This document shows positions 1 to 8,596 of a stretch of DNA of 64,000 bases, piece by piece. How positions within the stretch are numbered: the first letter of the stretch is position 1; every line of letters begins with the position of its first letter. The position numbers were made by a program, and so were the translations under genes. This DNA is from Fen-1308 sp035319185. GTDB taxonomy: Bacteria; Nitrospirota; Thermodesulfovibrionia; Thermodesulfovibrionales; Dissulfurispiraceae. Under the pieces are notes generated by a model. The model worked only from the letters and a program-made list of their open reading frames with translations. It made no database searches and was not told the DNA's origin. The DNA lies in NCBI GenBank assembly GCA_035319185.1, contig DATHDF010000074.1, forward strand, positions 124,001 through 188,000, given 5' to 3'.

Positions 1-971
1 AGTTGCTCCTCAAGCCTCTTGCTCTGAGTTATATCCTGAAGCGTTTGAATCGCAGCAACCAGGTCGCCTTTGCTGTCAAAGATCGGGGCGGCTTCGAGAA
101 CGATATATCTGTCCTTGCCTCCGAGGCTTCTGAACCAGCCGTCCGCTCTGATAGCTTTAGGGTTCAGGGCAGATTTCCAGTAGCTTTTTCGAAGCTTAAG
201 AAAGCTTTCTATATCGGGGTTATCTATGATTTCATCCGCTGCAGTGGGCAGTATGCCGCTGCTGAACGGTTTCCACTGATCATCAGTGCCTATCATATCT
301 GAAGCCTTACATCCGGTAAGCTCCTCGCATGCCTTGTTCCACAGCATGATCCTGTGGTCCTTGTCCAGGACAAAGGTCGCCGTAGCCGAATTGAAAATGA
401 GGCTGGCAGAAAACATCTGCTGCTCCTTCAGTGCCTCTTCAGCCCTCTTGCGCTCGCTGATTTCGGCAGCCATGGACTGATTGAGCTGCTCAAGGTCCGA
501 CATCTTCTTCTCAAGCTTTCTGAACAGGACTTCGTTGTGGTCTTTCAAAAACCACTCCTGGGGTTCCATCGCAATCCTGGCTGCCCCCAAAGGCCCGTCA
601 GTCTGCCGGGCCAGAACCTCGCTCACAATACCTTCAAGCATCTCCGGCTCAACAGGCTTGACCACGAATCTCTCTGCGCCGAGACTGAGAGCGAAGGATT
701 CATCCTTGGGATCTGTATATGTGGCCGTATAGAATATGAATGGCTTTTGGCCCAGAACGCTGTCGGCCTTCCACTGCCTACACAGCGCATAACCGTCCAT
801 AACCGGCATGAGAATATCGCTGACAATAATGTCCGGGGTAAACTGCCGGGCTTTTTCGAGCGCCTCGGCACCGTTGCTCGCGCATATTACCTCGTAGTTG
901 TGCCCCTTGAATAGCCTTTCCAGCAGATACCGGCTCTCCTCATTGTCATCCACCACAATAATGCGCGTCAT
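1..971 (-). CDS. Receiver-PAS signalling protein, C-terminus beyond window edge
   Basis: Partial gene; at least 323 codons are inside the window and the frame stays open to base 1. Residues 1-120 form a CheY-like receiver with acidic pair DD at 8-9, phospho-acceptor Asp52 in SDILMP, and the KP motif near residue 104. A coiled linker (LEKKMSDLEQLNQ, then SERKRAEEAL) leads into a PAS domain from about residue 190 (LDKDHRIMLWNKACEELTG) with a PAC-like tail ending in AIQTLQDITQSKRLEEQL. What follows, kinase, cyclase or EAL, cannot be seen. The ATG overlaps the stop of the upstream receiver gene as ATGA, so the two are translationally coupled and probably part of the same phosphorelay as the MASE1 kinase. 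Confidence 0.85.
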   Translation of the reverse strand, partial: MTRIIVVDDNEESRYLLERLFKGHNYEVICASNGAEALEKARQFTPDIIVSDILMPVMDGYALCRQWKADSVLGQKPFIFYTATYTDPKDESFALSLGAERFVVKPVEPEMLEGIVSEVLARQTDGPLGAARIAMEPQEWFLKDHNEVLFRKLEKKMSDLEQLNQSMAAEISERKRAEEALKEQQMFSASLIFNSATATFVLDKDHRIMLWNKACEELTGCKASDMIGTDDQWKPFSSGILPTAADEIIDNPDIESFLKLRKSYWKSALNPKAIRADGWFRSLGGKDRYIVLEAAPIFDSKGDLVAAIQTLQDITQSKRLEEQ

Positions 972-1357
972 GATTGCACCTTTCCGTGCATGTCCCGGGC
1001 AGGGAAAGATTCGACCTGGGAAATAAAAGTGTCGGGGTTGATGGGCTTCTCGATGTATCCGTCGCAACCGGCTTCCAGGGCCTTTTCGCGGTCCCCCGGC
1101 ATTGCGTACGATGTAACGGCTATGATCGGCGTTTTTACAAGTGAAGGATTTAACCTTAACTGTTTGGCCACGGCATAGCCGTCCATGACCGGCAGTTGAA
1201 TGTCCAGCAGGATCAGGTCCGGCCCGGTCAGCTGCGCAGCCGCGATCCCCTCCACGCCTTCCCGGGCAGCTATGACTTCATACCCGTATTTTTCGAGTAT
1301 GAACGTCATGAGATACATGTTCTGATCGTTGTCCTCGATTATAAGAACCTTTTTCAT
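968..1357 (-). CDS. Single-domain response regulator
   Basis: A 129-aa CheY/DivK-type receiver with no output domain. The acidic pair is ED at 8-9, the phospho-acceptor is Asp52 (LILLDIQLPVMDGY), the switch Thr/Ser is in IIAVTSYA, and the Lys is in EKPINPDTF. It lies 11 bp downstream of the MASE1 kinase gene and overlaps the following receiver-PAS gene by 4 bp. It therefore probably carries phosphoryl groups from that kinase to a partner protein rather than binding DNA. Confidence 0.92.
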   Translation of the reverse strand: MKKVLIIEDNDQNMYLMTFILEKYGYEVIAAREGVEGIAAAQLTGPDLILLDIQLPVMDGYAVAKQLRLNPSLVKTPIIAVTSYAMPGDREKALEAGCDGYIEKPINPDTFISQVESFPARDMHGKVQS

Positions 1358-1368
1358 CGCCCCTCCTC

Positions 1369-3915
1369 TTAAATAGGAAGCGTAAAAGAAAAAGTGCTTC
1401 CTTTGCCGACCGCGCTGCTCACTGAGATTTCACCTCCCAGAAGCTCCACAAGCTTTTTGCAAATGGAAAGCCCAAGCCCTGTGCCCTCGTATCTCCTTGT
1501 CAGTCCGTGCTCAAGCTGCCGGAACGGCTTGAAGAGGGCATCCATATCGTCGGCCTTTATGCCTATACCGCTGTCGCTCACTGCAATCCGGACAGCCTTG
1601 CCGTTGACATCTCCGCTGATGTCGACCCGGCCACGCTCCGTAAACTTGATCGCGTTTCCGATCAGGTTAAGCATAATCTGCTCGACCCTCCTCTGGTCGC
1701 TTCTGATCATGCCTACATCAGGGCCCACGCTAAGACCGAGGGAAAGCCCTTTAGCCTCAACCAGGGGTTGTACCGTTTTTACAATCCTGTTCAGAGATTC
1801 ACGCAGATCAAAAGGCTCAGGCACGACTGTCAGTTGTCCGGCCTCGATCTTGGAAATGTCAAGCACATCATTGATAAGCGTCAGCAGGTGATGCGCGCTG
1901 TTCTTGACCATACCCATCTGCTTCTTCTGCTCATCGTTCAAGGGGCCCACCAAACCCTGCAATATAATTCCCGTGAAACCGATTATGGAGTTAAGCGGCG
2001 TCCTGAGTTCATGCGACATGGTAGCCAGAAAGGCGGATTTCAACTGGTCCGCCGCCTCAGCCCGTTCCTTGGCCCGCTCAAGTTCGATCAGCGTTTTCCG
2101 CAATTCTTCTTCTGAATGTTTGCGGGGCGTTATGTCGTTGCCCACCGACAATATCTCCACAACATTACCGTGCTCGTCGACGATCGGCCTGTTTGTCCAC
2201 GAAAGCCAGACCCTCTCGCCGTTTATTCTGACATTTTCATTTTCATTCAGGGCATATGCCTCGGGCCTCGAAACGATGTCCGCAGCAAGCGAAGTAAGGT
2301 CGCGGCCCATGGTTTCACGTTCAGGCACGATAGAACCTATGATGTTTCTGCCGATGATTTCTTTTTCGGCATAGCCGAAAAATGACCGCGCAAAGACATT
2401 AAAAAAAGTGATTGTGCCGTCGGGCTTCCAGCGCATTATTACACTGTTGGCGCTCTCCACAAGATCACGGTATTTTTCTTCGCTCCGGCTGAGCGCCTTT
2501 TCGATTCGGGTGCGCCCTTCTATTTCGAGTGTGAGACGCCTGTTTGCCTCCTCAAGCGACGCTGTACGCTCTTTCACAAGATCTTCTAGATGCTCCTGAT
2601 AATCGTGCAGCTTTTTTTCGGCGACCTTGCGGTCGGAAATATCACGTATGGATTCTATGGCGCCGTATGGCTTGCCGTCTGCATTTATAAGGACTGACGC
2701 AGCGCCGGAAAGGTAGCACTGAAGCAGCGGATTGTAGCGCTCGGCCATAAGCGCGGAGCCGTGCCGGTCGATTGCGTCGTACGATGCCCATTGCGGGGCA
2801 TTATCGGACATCGACACCAGGTCTATCAATATCGGTCTGGGCTCGCCGAATATCGGCACCGAATAGGCATAATCGCCCTTGCCGAGCATGTCCTTTTTGC
2901 CGATCCCCGTCAGAAGCTCCATTGCCCGGTTCCATAAGATGACCTTGCCGTCCTTGTCTATAACAAACGTTGCATCAGGCAGGAACTCAATGACATCGTT
3001 GAGCTGCCGCTGCATGTCGCGCAGCGTTGTCTCCGAATGAATATTGACCAGCAGAAAGAGGGCTGTAATAGCTGTAACGCCGATATATGCCTGCAAAAAA
3101 ACGATTGACTTTGGCAGGGGCCATCCCGCTATCGGATGAGCGTTCATCAACAAAACCATTGCAGATATGAACAGGATCGCAGAGGCAGCCTCGAAACGCC
3201 GCAGGAACAGCGCTGCCCAGAGGAGCAGCGGTATGATCAGATATCCCAGGGGATAGAACTGCCAGAAAACAGTGCTTATTCCGACACACAGCAGCAGGCC
3301 GACAAAAATGACTTCTAGAAGCCTGAGACGGCTAACGGCCCTCCATCCCAGCTTATGCAAAATCAGCACGACAGGCGTAATAATAAGTATGCTGATTGCA
3401 TGACCGAGCCACCAGGTGAACCAAAGCAGCTCTGCATCCGCCCAATTCGACCTCAGCAGGCAAAATGCCGCAATACCGATGGCTGCGCTTATCGCGGGGC
3501 CGGCAAGCCCGCCCATCAATATGAAAATGGAAAGGTCTCTGATGCTGTTGAACGGCAGAATATTCTGAGAAATGCGTTTCATGCAATAGGCCCCGGCAAG
3601 AGGCTCCAGGGTATTCCCTAAAGCTGCAGTCAGGGATGAGATGACTGAGGCAGCGGGAGGAAACGGCGCACTCCAGAGGGTTATGATATTTGCAAGGAAG
3701 GCGCCGGCAAAAATGCCGGGCCATACGCGAAAACCGAGAACAAGCGCGGCAGCGAGGGCTATGCCGGACGAAGGCCACACATGTATAACACCGGTATTCT
3801 CTGCTGTCAGAAACAGCGTCATCTCTGCAGTGACGAAATAGGCGACAGCAACGGAAACGATCGTTGCGAACGAGGTCTTCGTCTCAGGACAGCATGTATC
3901 AAATACACGGGCCAT
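1369..3915 (-). CDS. MASE1-PAS-PAS sensor histidine kinase
   Basis: 848 aa. Residues about 15-300 are a MASE1 integral-membrane sensor: multiple hydrophobic helices and the typical HVWPSSGIALAAAL and LGFRVWPGIFAGAFLAN segments. A PAS domain follows (about 315-435, FVIDKDGKVILWNRAMELLTG), then a coiled coil, a second PAS (about 485-610), the HisKA helix with His635 (MSHELRTPLN) and a complete HATPase domain: N-box LIGNAIKF, G1 DSGIGI, G2 GTGLGLS. It should autophosphorylate in response to a membrane or PAS-sensed signal and feed the receiver 11 bp downstream. The signal is unknown. Confidence 0.93.
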   Translation of the reverse strand: MARVFDTCCPETKTSFATIVSVAVAYFVTAEMTLFLTAENTGVIHVWPSSGIALAAALVLGFRVWPGIFAGAFLANIITLWSAPFPPAASVISSLTAALGNTLEPLAGAYCMKRISQNILPFNSIRDLSIFILMGGLAGPAISAAIGIAAFCLLRSNWADAELLWFTWWLGHAISILIITPVVLILHKLGWRAVSRLRLLEVIFVGLLLCVGISTVFWQFYPLGYLIIPLLLWAALFLRRFEAASAILFISAMVLLMNAHPIAGWPLPKSIVFLQAYIGVTAITALFLLVNIHSETTLRDMQRQLNDVIEFLPDATFVIDKDGKVILWNRAMELLTGIGKKDMLGKGDYAYSVPIFGEPRPILIDLVSMSDNAPQWASYDAIDRHGSALMAERYNPLLQCYLSGAASVLINADGKPYGAIESIRDISDRKVAEKKLHDYQEHLEDLVKERTASLEEANRRLTLEIEGRTRIEKALSRSEEKYRDLVESANSVIMRWKPDGTITFFNVFARSFFGYAEKEIIGRNIIGSIVPERETMGRDLTSLAADIVSRPEAYALNENENVRINGERVWLSWTNRPIVDEHGNVVEILSVGNDITPRKHSEEELRKTLIELERAKERAEAADQLKSAFLATMSHELRTPLNSIIGFTGIILQGLVGPLNDEQKKQMGMVKNSAHHLLTLINDVLDISKIEAGQLTVVPEPFDLRESLNRIVKTVQPLVEAKGLSLGLSVGPDVGMIRSDQRRVEQIMLNLIGNAIKFTERGRVDISGDVNGKAVRIAVSDSGIGIKADDMDALFKPFRQLEHGLTRRYEGTGLGLSICKKLVELLGGEISVSSAVGKGSTFSFTLPI

Positions 3916-4074
3916 AAGGATTTCAGCTCAATATATCGCGAGCAAAAGACGATCATTTATATAATCGCCCACCTCTCACGAATGTAGATGCATCGCTAAT
4001 CCAAATGACGTCTCTACCGGATAAAAAATCCACGGCATACCTGAGGGACGCTTAGCTAAGTATAGCACAATATT

Positions 4075-4114
4075 AAAGGGACAACCCAAATCCACCAAAT
4101 CAGGTTGTCCCTTT
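4075..4114 (-). terminator. Hairpin terminator below the CsgG-like gene
   Basis: Perfect 12-bp arms AAAGGGACAACC (4075-4086) and GGTTGTCCCTTT (4103-4114) enclose a 16-nt loop. On the minus strand the second arm ends in TTT and runs into AATATT. It lies 24 bp past the stop of the minus-strand CsgG-like gene, as expected for an intrinsic terminator, although the U-tract is short. Confidence 0.65.
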
Positions 4115-4137
4115 CACAAATAGCTTAAAACATCATT

Positions 4138-5223
4138 TTATTCAATTACTGTCTTGATGATCCACCCGTCCACTTGCGATCCGTCTTCTTCCTCGAATCT
4201 GACCTTTACCCACCCCTTGTTGGCAGATAGTTTCTGCACGGTAGCGCCGCCGGGAAGCGTTCCCACGATAGGTTTACGCTGATCAGGTTCCGATCTCACA
4301 TTTATCGACTTGTATTTCGATTTAATCGTGACGGTCCTTTCTCCCCCGGCATTCGATCCATTCAGCTCATTGGAGGCCGCTGTCTGCCCCCCCTGCACTC
4401 CAAGTCTTCCGCCGGTTCCCAGCCCGCCTCTAACGGTTTGTGCCTTATAGTTTCTGACTGCTACCACCAGCTTATTATAGGAATCCATGAAAGCTGCAGT
4501 CAGAATTTTCCCCTCCGGTGTATTCGTGTAACCTCCGGCAGCACCGCCTGCTCCACCACCGAACATTCCACCGAACAGGTTAAAATCAAAATTCTTTGCG
4601 CTCCCTTCGGAAGCAGCCAGCTGAACTCCCGACCTGTTATCTATCATCAGCAACGTAGTAGAGGCTTCATTGGACTTCAATCCCCCTGCTACGGCACCGG
4701 CTACATGACCAAATAAACCGCCTACGGCCGCACCAGCCCCTCCCGTGCCTTTCTGGCTAAATGTAATGCTGGGGCTCATAGTATAATCTGCCGCCACCAG
4801 TTGGCCCTTCCCGAATTTGCTGCCCTTGCGCATCTCGCCGCTGCTTTCCAGGGCGCGCTCCTGCATCAGATTGTTCATAGCCCGTCCACGCTCAACCACC
4901 ACAAAACAGTTGGATTGCTGAATCATCATACGCAGCACTGGTATAGTTGATCCCAATCTATAATGACTCGACAGATACCCGTACCATGGCGCTGATTGGT
5001 CCTCCACTACGGCTACCGTACCTAACGATTCACTGCATCTTTCAAGCTGGCTGCTGGCACCGGCAGCTGTTGAACCTCCTGCCGAACCTGATGCGACAGT
5101 TCCGCCGCCTCCCATAGTAGGGGCTGTACCTTGACAGCCCATCAATCCCAGCGTCCCAACAATTGCCGCACAGGCAATTCGCCTAACTAAACTCCCCGCT
5201 AAGTTTAGCTGTTTCGTCTTCAT
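4138..5223 (-). CDS. CsgG-family lipoprotein with C-terminal SH3b domain
   Basis: 361 aa. A type II signal peptide ends in the lipobox LMGC (Cys30), followed by a Gly/Ser/Ala-rich linker. Residues about 60-270 resemble CsgG/FlgT-type outer-membrane assembly proteins: an ERCSESLGTVAVVED start, VVVERGRAMNNLMQE, AADYTMSPSITF and a C-terminal helix SYNKLVVAVRNYKAQ. Gly-rich turns occupy the region that forms the pore strands in CsgG. After a second Gly-rich linker, residues 295-361 form a bacterial SH3 domain (INVRSEP, GWVKVRF, GWIIKTV). CsgG proteins make oligomeric secretion pores; the SH3b fusion may anchor this one to peptidoglycan. No curli subunit genes are nearby. Confidence 0.8.
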   Translation of the reverse strand: MKTKQLNLAGSLVRRIACAAIVGTLGLMGCQGTAPTMGGGGTVASGSAGGSTAAGASSQLERCSESLGTVAVVEDQSAPWYGYLSSHYRLGSTIPVLRMMIQQSNCFVVVERGRAMNNLMQERALESSGEMRKGSKFGKGQLVAADYTMSPSITFSQKGTGGAGAAVGGLFGHVAGAVAGGLKSNEASTTLLMIDNRSGVQLAASEGSAKNFDFNLFGGMFGGGAGGAAGGYTNTPEGKILTAAFMDSYNKLVVAVRNYKAQTVRGGLGTGGRLGVQGGQTAASNELNGSNAGGERTVTIKSKYKSINVRSEPDQRKPIVGTLPGGATVQKLSANKGWVKVRFEEEDGSQVDGWIIKTVIE

Positions 5224-5765
5224 AATCCTCCCCTTATATATTTAAGACATTTTGCTATTATAACAACTAAGCAAACATCGAAAAAAGGGAATTGTGATAT
5301 AGCGAACACTTCCGGCAGAAACCAACTGCCTGATTATCCTTGAAATCCCTTGAGCATAAAAAATGGCTGATTCCGGAGGTTCGCCTTTAGAGAGCCCATC
5401 CGAGCTGATCATTTCCGATCAATGCTTTTGCATATTGGGAATATCTTCCTGGGCAATGAAATTTTCAAAGGCGCCCAACGCCTTGGTCAGATTTCGCCTC
5501 CTACACTTCGGCACCGCTCCGACCTTTGGGACATATGGGCTGTTCAAGCATGCCATCTCGCTGCGATTGGGACTGGGACTGATAGTCGATAGACGCTCTC
5601 CGGCCAATCCATGCTTTTTCCTGGACATATAAAATTATTGCACATATATATCCTGTGCCGTAGTGTCCTGCATCACTGCCTAAATAGATTTTTCCTAAAT
5701 AGGCGTAAGACTGAGCAAACGGACTCCATTTAAACGCATACATAGAGGTCAGGCTTGCCTATATG
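5224..5765. other. 542-bp gap with an unrecognised minus-strand reading frame
   Basis: No recognisable gene. On the minus strand an 80-codon frame (5743-5501) begins MYAFKWSPFAQSYAYLGKIY and has plausible composition, but ends abruptly. An overlapping frame (5628-5419) continues in a different phase and ends FENFIAQEDIPNMQKH. The layout could be a decayed or frameshifted gene between mlaC and the CsgG-like gene. The Ser-Gln repeat stretch and lack of a good ribosome site argue against an intact gene. Confidence 0.3.
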
Positions 5766-6371
5766 CTAGTCCTTTCCCCCAACCTTTTCCCTTAGAGTTT
5801 CGAGCAATGCTGAGGGCGGCTTACTTGCCAGGATCTCCCTGAACTGTGCGCGATAGTTATTAATCAAACTCACATTTTCTATAACAACGTCATAAATTTT
5901 CCACTCTCCACCTTTCAGTATCACTCTGTAGTTAATGGGTATCGTTTTGTGCTCTGCCGTCTCTATGGTTGTTTGGACTTCAACTGTGCTTCCGGACATC
6001 TGACGTTCCTTGCCGTAGATAACCTTTTCATTCGAATATGACAATATTTTATCCGCGTAAGTGTTTTCGAGTAGCTTTGCATATAGGGCGATAAATTCTT
6101 TTTGTTGTCCTGCATCCAGTTTTTTCCAATTTAACTCAAGAGTCCTCCTTGAAAGCTCGCCATAATCGAATATTTCGTTTGCTATAGTTCTAATTTTTGA
6201 CTTCTTTATCTTTTTGCCCGATTCGCCCTTTAGAGAATTATCCCGCAACACGTCAAGCACTTTATTAATTTCTTTCCTGACTGTATCGAGCGGCGTGGCA
6301 GCAAACGAAGGAAGAGGATTGATCAATAGAATAACGATAAATAACAGGCCTAGCTGTCTTTTCATAGTCAC
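5766..6371 (-). CDS. mlaC: MlaC/Ttg2D-family periplasmic phospholipid-binding protein
   Basis: 201 aa with a Sec signal peptide cleaved after PSFAA. The body matches MlaC: TVRKEINKVLDVLRD, then a FDYGELSRRTLELNWKKL segment, the KEFIALYAKLLENTYADKI helix, and the C-terminal VILKGGEWKIYDVVIENVSL and NNYRAQFREIL motifs. MlaC shuttles phospholipids between the outer-membrane MlaA complex and the inner-membrane MlaFEDB ABC system. None of those partners is adjacent, so this is an orphan copy or the rest lies elsewhere. It sits among envelope lipoproteins. Confidence 0.9.
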   Translation of the reverse strand: MTMKRQLGLLFIVILLINPLPSFAATPLDTVRKEINKVLDVLRDNSLKGESGKKIKKSKIRTIANEIFDYGELSRRTLELNWKKLDAGQQKEFIALYAKLLENTYADKILSYSNEKVIYGKERQMSGSTVEVQTTIETAEHKTIPINYRVILKGGEWKIYDVVIENVSLINNYRAQFREILASKPPSALLETLREKVGGKD

Positions 6372-6433
6372 CTCGGAATATGAACATTAATCGTATTTAG
6401 TTCATGCAATTTGTGTCTTACATGTGTCAGTCT

Positions 6434-6748
6434 CTACTTTCTTTCTTCTATTTTCAGTAGGCTCTTCACAGATTTCACACCCTTGATTTCCCTGATCTTT
6501 GCAACAAGCCGGTCCTCTGTTTCCCGACTGTTAACAAAACCGGTAAGGACAACATCTCCTTTTGTCACTGCCACATCAATCTTGAAATAATGAGCATCCG
6601 AATCTTTAACTATGGTGGCAGTCGCCTGAGTATGAATCGTTGCATCGTCAACATTTTGACCTGCGGTTTCACCTGTCATACTGGCGCAACCTGAAAACAA
6701 CATTAAGCCAAAAACTATCGATACTGCCAATAAAAAGATCTTTCTCAT
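6434..6748 (-). CDS. BON-domain lipoprotein
   Basis: 104 aa from the ATG preceded by AAAGGACGG, which is preferred to an ATG 22 codons further upstream because the signal peptide begins MRKIFLLAVSIVFG. The lipobox is FSGC. Residues about 35-104 form one BON domain (TQATATIVKD, YFKIDVAVTKGDVVLTGFV, RLVAKIREIKGVKSVKS). This is the OsmY-type phospholipid-binding fold usually induced by envelope or osmotic stress. Neighbouring genes are also small envelope proteins. Confidence 0.87.
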   Translation of the reverse strand: MRKIFLLAVSIVFGLMLFSGCASMTGETAGQNVDDATIHTQATATIVKDSDAHYFKIDVAVTKGDVVLTGFVNSRETEDRLVAKIREIKGVKSVKSLLKIEERK

Positions 6749-6831
6749 TTTATCCGTCCTTTCTTTGATGTTCGGGTCGTTAGCCAGCAAGTTAACAAAT
6801 GCAGCTTGAGCCAATGAATATCGAAAAGCAA

Positions 6832-6981
6832 CTACAATGGATTTCGTCCCTGTATTATCCTGATCAGCACCGTAACGATTGCGATGACCAGTAGGACATG
6901 AATGAAGCCGCCAATAGTGTAACCGCTTACTACCCCTAGCAACCAGAGTATCATGAGGATGACAAAAATCGTCCAGAGCAT
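6832..6981 (-). CDS. DUF5670 (lmo0937-type) small membrane peptide
   Basis: A 49-aa gene: MLWTIFVILMILWLLGVVSG, then YTIGGFIHVLLVIAIVTVLI and a C-terminal RIIQGRNPL tail. Two hydrophobic helices separated by a glycine turn and the W-LGxVSGYTxGGFIHxLLVIA pattern are typical of DUF5670/lmo0937 peptides. These are often found beside BON, YtxH or CsbD stress genes; their function is unknown. The ATG is preceded by GGGAGGTAACT. Confidence 0.87.
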   Translation of the reverse strand: MLWTIFVILMILWLLGVVSGYTIGGFIHVLLVIAIVTVLIRIIQGRNPL

Positions 6982-7106
6982 AGTTACCTCCCTTGCTTTT
7001 GTTTTGTCAGATCGCGATACATGTCATACGATTCATGCAACAAAGAAATCATCACCAGATGATAACGATGTATCGGACTCTGACATCCATCGCAATTCGT
7101 CATACA

Positions 7107-7274
7107 TTAACGATGCTCTTCATGCCCCCCGCGTTCACCACGTTCTTCATGTCTTTCATGACCACCGCGATCTCGATCATCGAACCCTCTTCTGTCGTGA
7201 TCCACCTCCCAAAAACAGCCTGAACATGTGATCAGCAGGATAATGGCTGAGAATCGAACTAAGTTTTTTCTCAT
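7107..7274 (-). CDS. Small His/Asp/Arg-rich lipoprotein
   Basis: 55 aa starting MRKNLVRFSAIILLI with lipobox TCSGC. The mature part is almost entirely charged (FWEVDHDRRGFDD, then DRGGHERHEERGERGGHEEH), with His and Glu/Arg alternating at the C-terminus. That composition suggests divalent-metal or anionic-surface binding, but no family is recognised. A longer version starting 22 codons upstream would overlap the glycine-zipper gene and lacks a signal peptide. A second lipoprotein with the same kind of tail is at 15937-16233. Confidence 0.65.
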   Translation of the reverse strand: MRKNLVRFSAIILLITCSGCFWEVDHDRRGFDDRDRGGHERHEERGERGGHEEHR

Positions 7275-7284
7275 ATTTCTTCTG

Positions 7285-7524
7285 CTATCGCCTTCTGTGG
7301 TGCTCGCCTTGTTCTCCGAGAATGTATCCCGTAACCCCACCTATGCCAGCACCAACAACGGCCCCTACTGCGGGACTACCTCCTGAAAATGCCCCGACTG
7401 CTCCTCCACCGACTGCACCAATGGCCGCCCCACTAAGTGTCATTTGCTGTTGTCTGTTCATTCCAGCACACCCTAACGTAAAAATAAGAGCAAAAAGAAT
7501 AAAAATGATAGCTACGCGTTTCAT
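7285..7524 (-). CDS. Glycine-zipper lipoprotein
   Basis: 79 aa. A signal peptide MKRVAIIFILFALIFTLGC with lipobox TLGC is followed by MNRQQQMTLSG and a long glycine-zipper helix pair: GAAIGAVGGGAVGAF, then VGAVVGAGIGGVTGYI. The tail is basic and His-containing (GEQGEHHRRR). Glycine-zipper lipoproteins of the SlyB/YMGG type insert in or pack against the outer membrane. It sits directly upstream of the His-rich lipoprotein and is probably co-transcribed with it. Confidence 0.85.
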   Translation of the reverse strand: MKRVAIIFILFALIFTLGCAGMNRQQQMTLSGAAIGAVGGGAVGAFSGGSPAVGAVVGAGIGGVTGYILGEQGEHHRRR

Positions 7525-7559
7525 ATCATAATCCTCCTAAGTAATTTCATTAGGGACTT

Positions 7560-8024
7560 CTAATTCAACGGACGACCATTAATGCCCGTCTTTATATTAG
7601 GCTTGATCATCGTCTGCCAGATGACACTAACAACGGGAGTTTCAATTTCATCCTGATTTGCAGCGTAATAACTATCTATACGAGAAATGACATCATTCAT
7701 TGGAATGCCTGCCATACCTTCGATCACTTTCGCTACGAAATCTTCTCTCCTCAACTCGGGGTATTTATCCATCAGATGTTGTTCAATTGCCACAACGTGA
7801 CCGAATCCCCAGATGAAAGCTATCTTGGATTCCTGTGACATCATCTGCCACGTGTCGCCTTTTAAAATTGGCATCCCCAATGTATTTTTTAGCTCTTTGG
7901 CGATTGCCTTACGGTCGGCATGATGCTCGCTGTTCTTTTCGTCAGCCTTCAGACTTGCAGGTATTGCAATAATAATCGTCAGGCAGATAATACAAAGAGA
8001 AGTTCTTAACGCTGATCTTTCCAT
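7560..8024 (-). CDS. Secreted protein of unknown function
   Basis: 154 aa from the ATG that follows AGGAGGAACAATTA. The signal peptide is MERSALRTSLCIICLTIIIA with cleavage near ASLKA. The mature domain (residues 40-154) is acidic-basic and helical: LGMPILKGDTWQMMSQESKI, AFIWGFGHVVAIEQHLMDKY, a central MAGIPMNDVISRIDSYY, and a C-terminal VSVIWQTMIKP. I recognise no named family or enzyme motif. A periplasmic helical protein in an envelope-stress neighbourhood is all that can be said. Confidence 0.75.
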   Translation of the reverse strand: MERSALRTSLCIICLTIIIAIPASLKADEKNSEHHADRKAIAKELKNTLGMPILKGDTWQMMSQESKIAFIWGFGHVVAIEQHLMDKYPELRREDFVAKVIEGMAGIPMNDVISRIDSYYAANQDEIETPVVSVIWQTMIKPNIKTGINGRPLN

Positions 8025-8596
8025 TAATTGTTCCTCCTGGCAAATGTTAATGATACGACAATCTTGAACATGTCTCCTGAATATATGATCTCGGGTAAAT
8101 ACCTTTCCTTCGTGCCTCATGTATTCTCAATCGTGAAGAGGCTCTCAAACCGTATTCAGTATATTGATAACGTATTGTTGTTTCAAGTAGTTGTTAGTCT
8201 TATTTTTATGTCAGATTATTACCGATAATATAATGATATTTGTCCTACAAACGGTATCGCTCAGAAGGTGAGAGTAATACTAATCGCATTAGATAAGTCA
8301 CTGCAGGGATAATCTGAAATGCTTGAAGTTAATAACCGCTAAAACATGACTACTTATGATGTTCACTAAACGAAAAGCTCGATGATATTTAACGATTCAA
8401 GTTGATTCTGACTGTATCGTAGACTTAGCAGTGGTAACCATGGCAACAAAGCGCTAGATCAGAAGGTTAGAAAGGCCAAAAACAAAATTATCCTTCAGCT
8501 TGACGAATTGCAGCAAATGAATAAACTGAAGATGCGTATGACGGACAGATATGTTATTAAGAACTGACTTTATAGGCTGGGAGTATCACGGCTGGC
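8025..8596. other. Non-coding gap before the phospholipase D gene
   Basis: 572 bp, AT-rich, between divergent genes. No convincing gene. The plus strand near 8416-8567 has an open stretch without a good start, ending KKNKIILQ-like then MNKLKMRMTDRYVIKN before a stop at 8565. It has no ribosome site and may be a decayed gene fragment. Promoters for the flanking divergent genes must lie here, but no clear -35/-10 pair was identified. Confidence 0.4.

Noticed and set aside
8416..8567. Small plus-strand gene upstream of the phospholipase D gene
   Set aside because: Open for about 50 codons but begins after a stop without a start codon or ribosome site; only 16 codons follow the first ATG.
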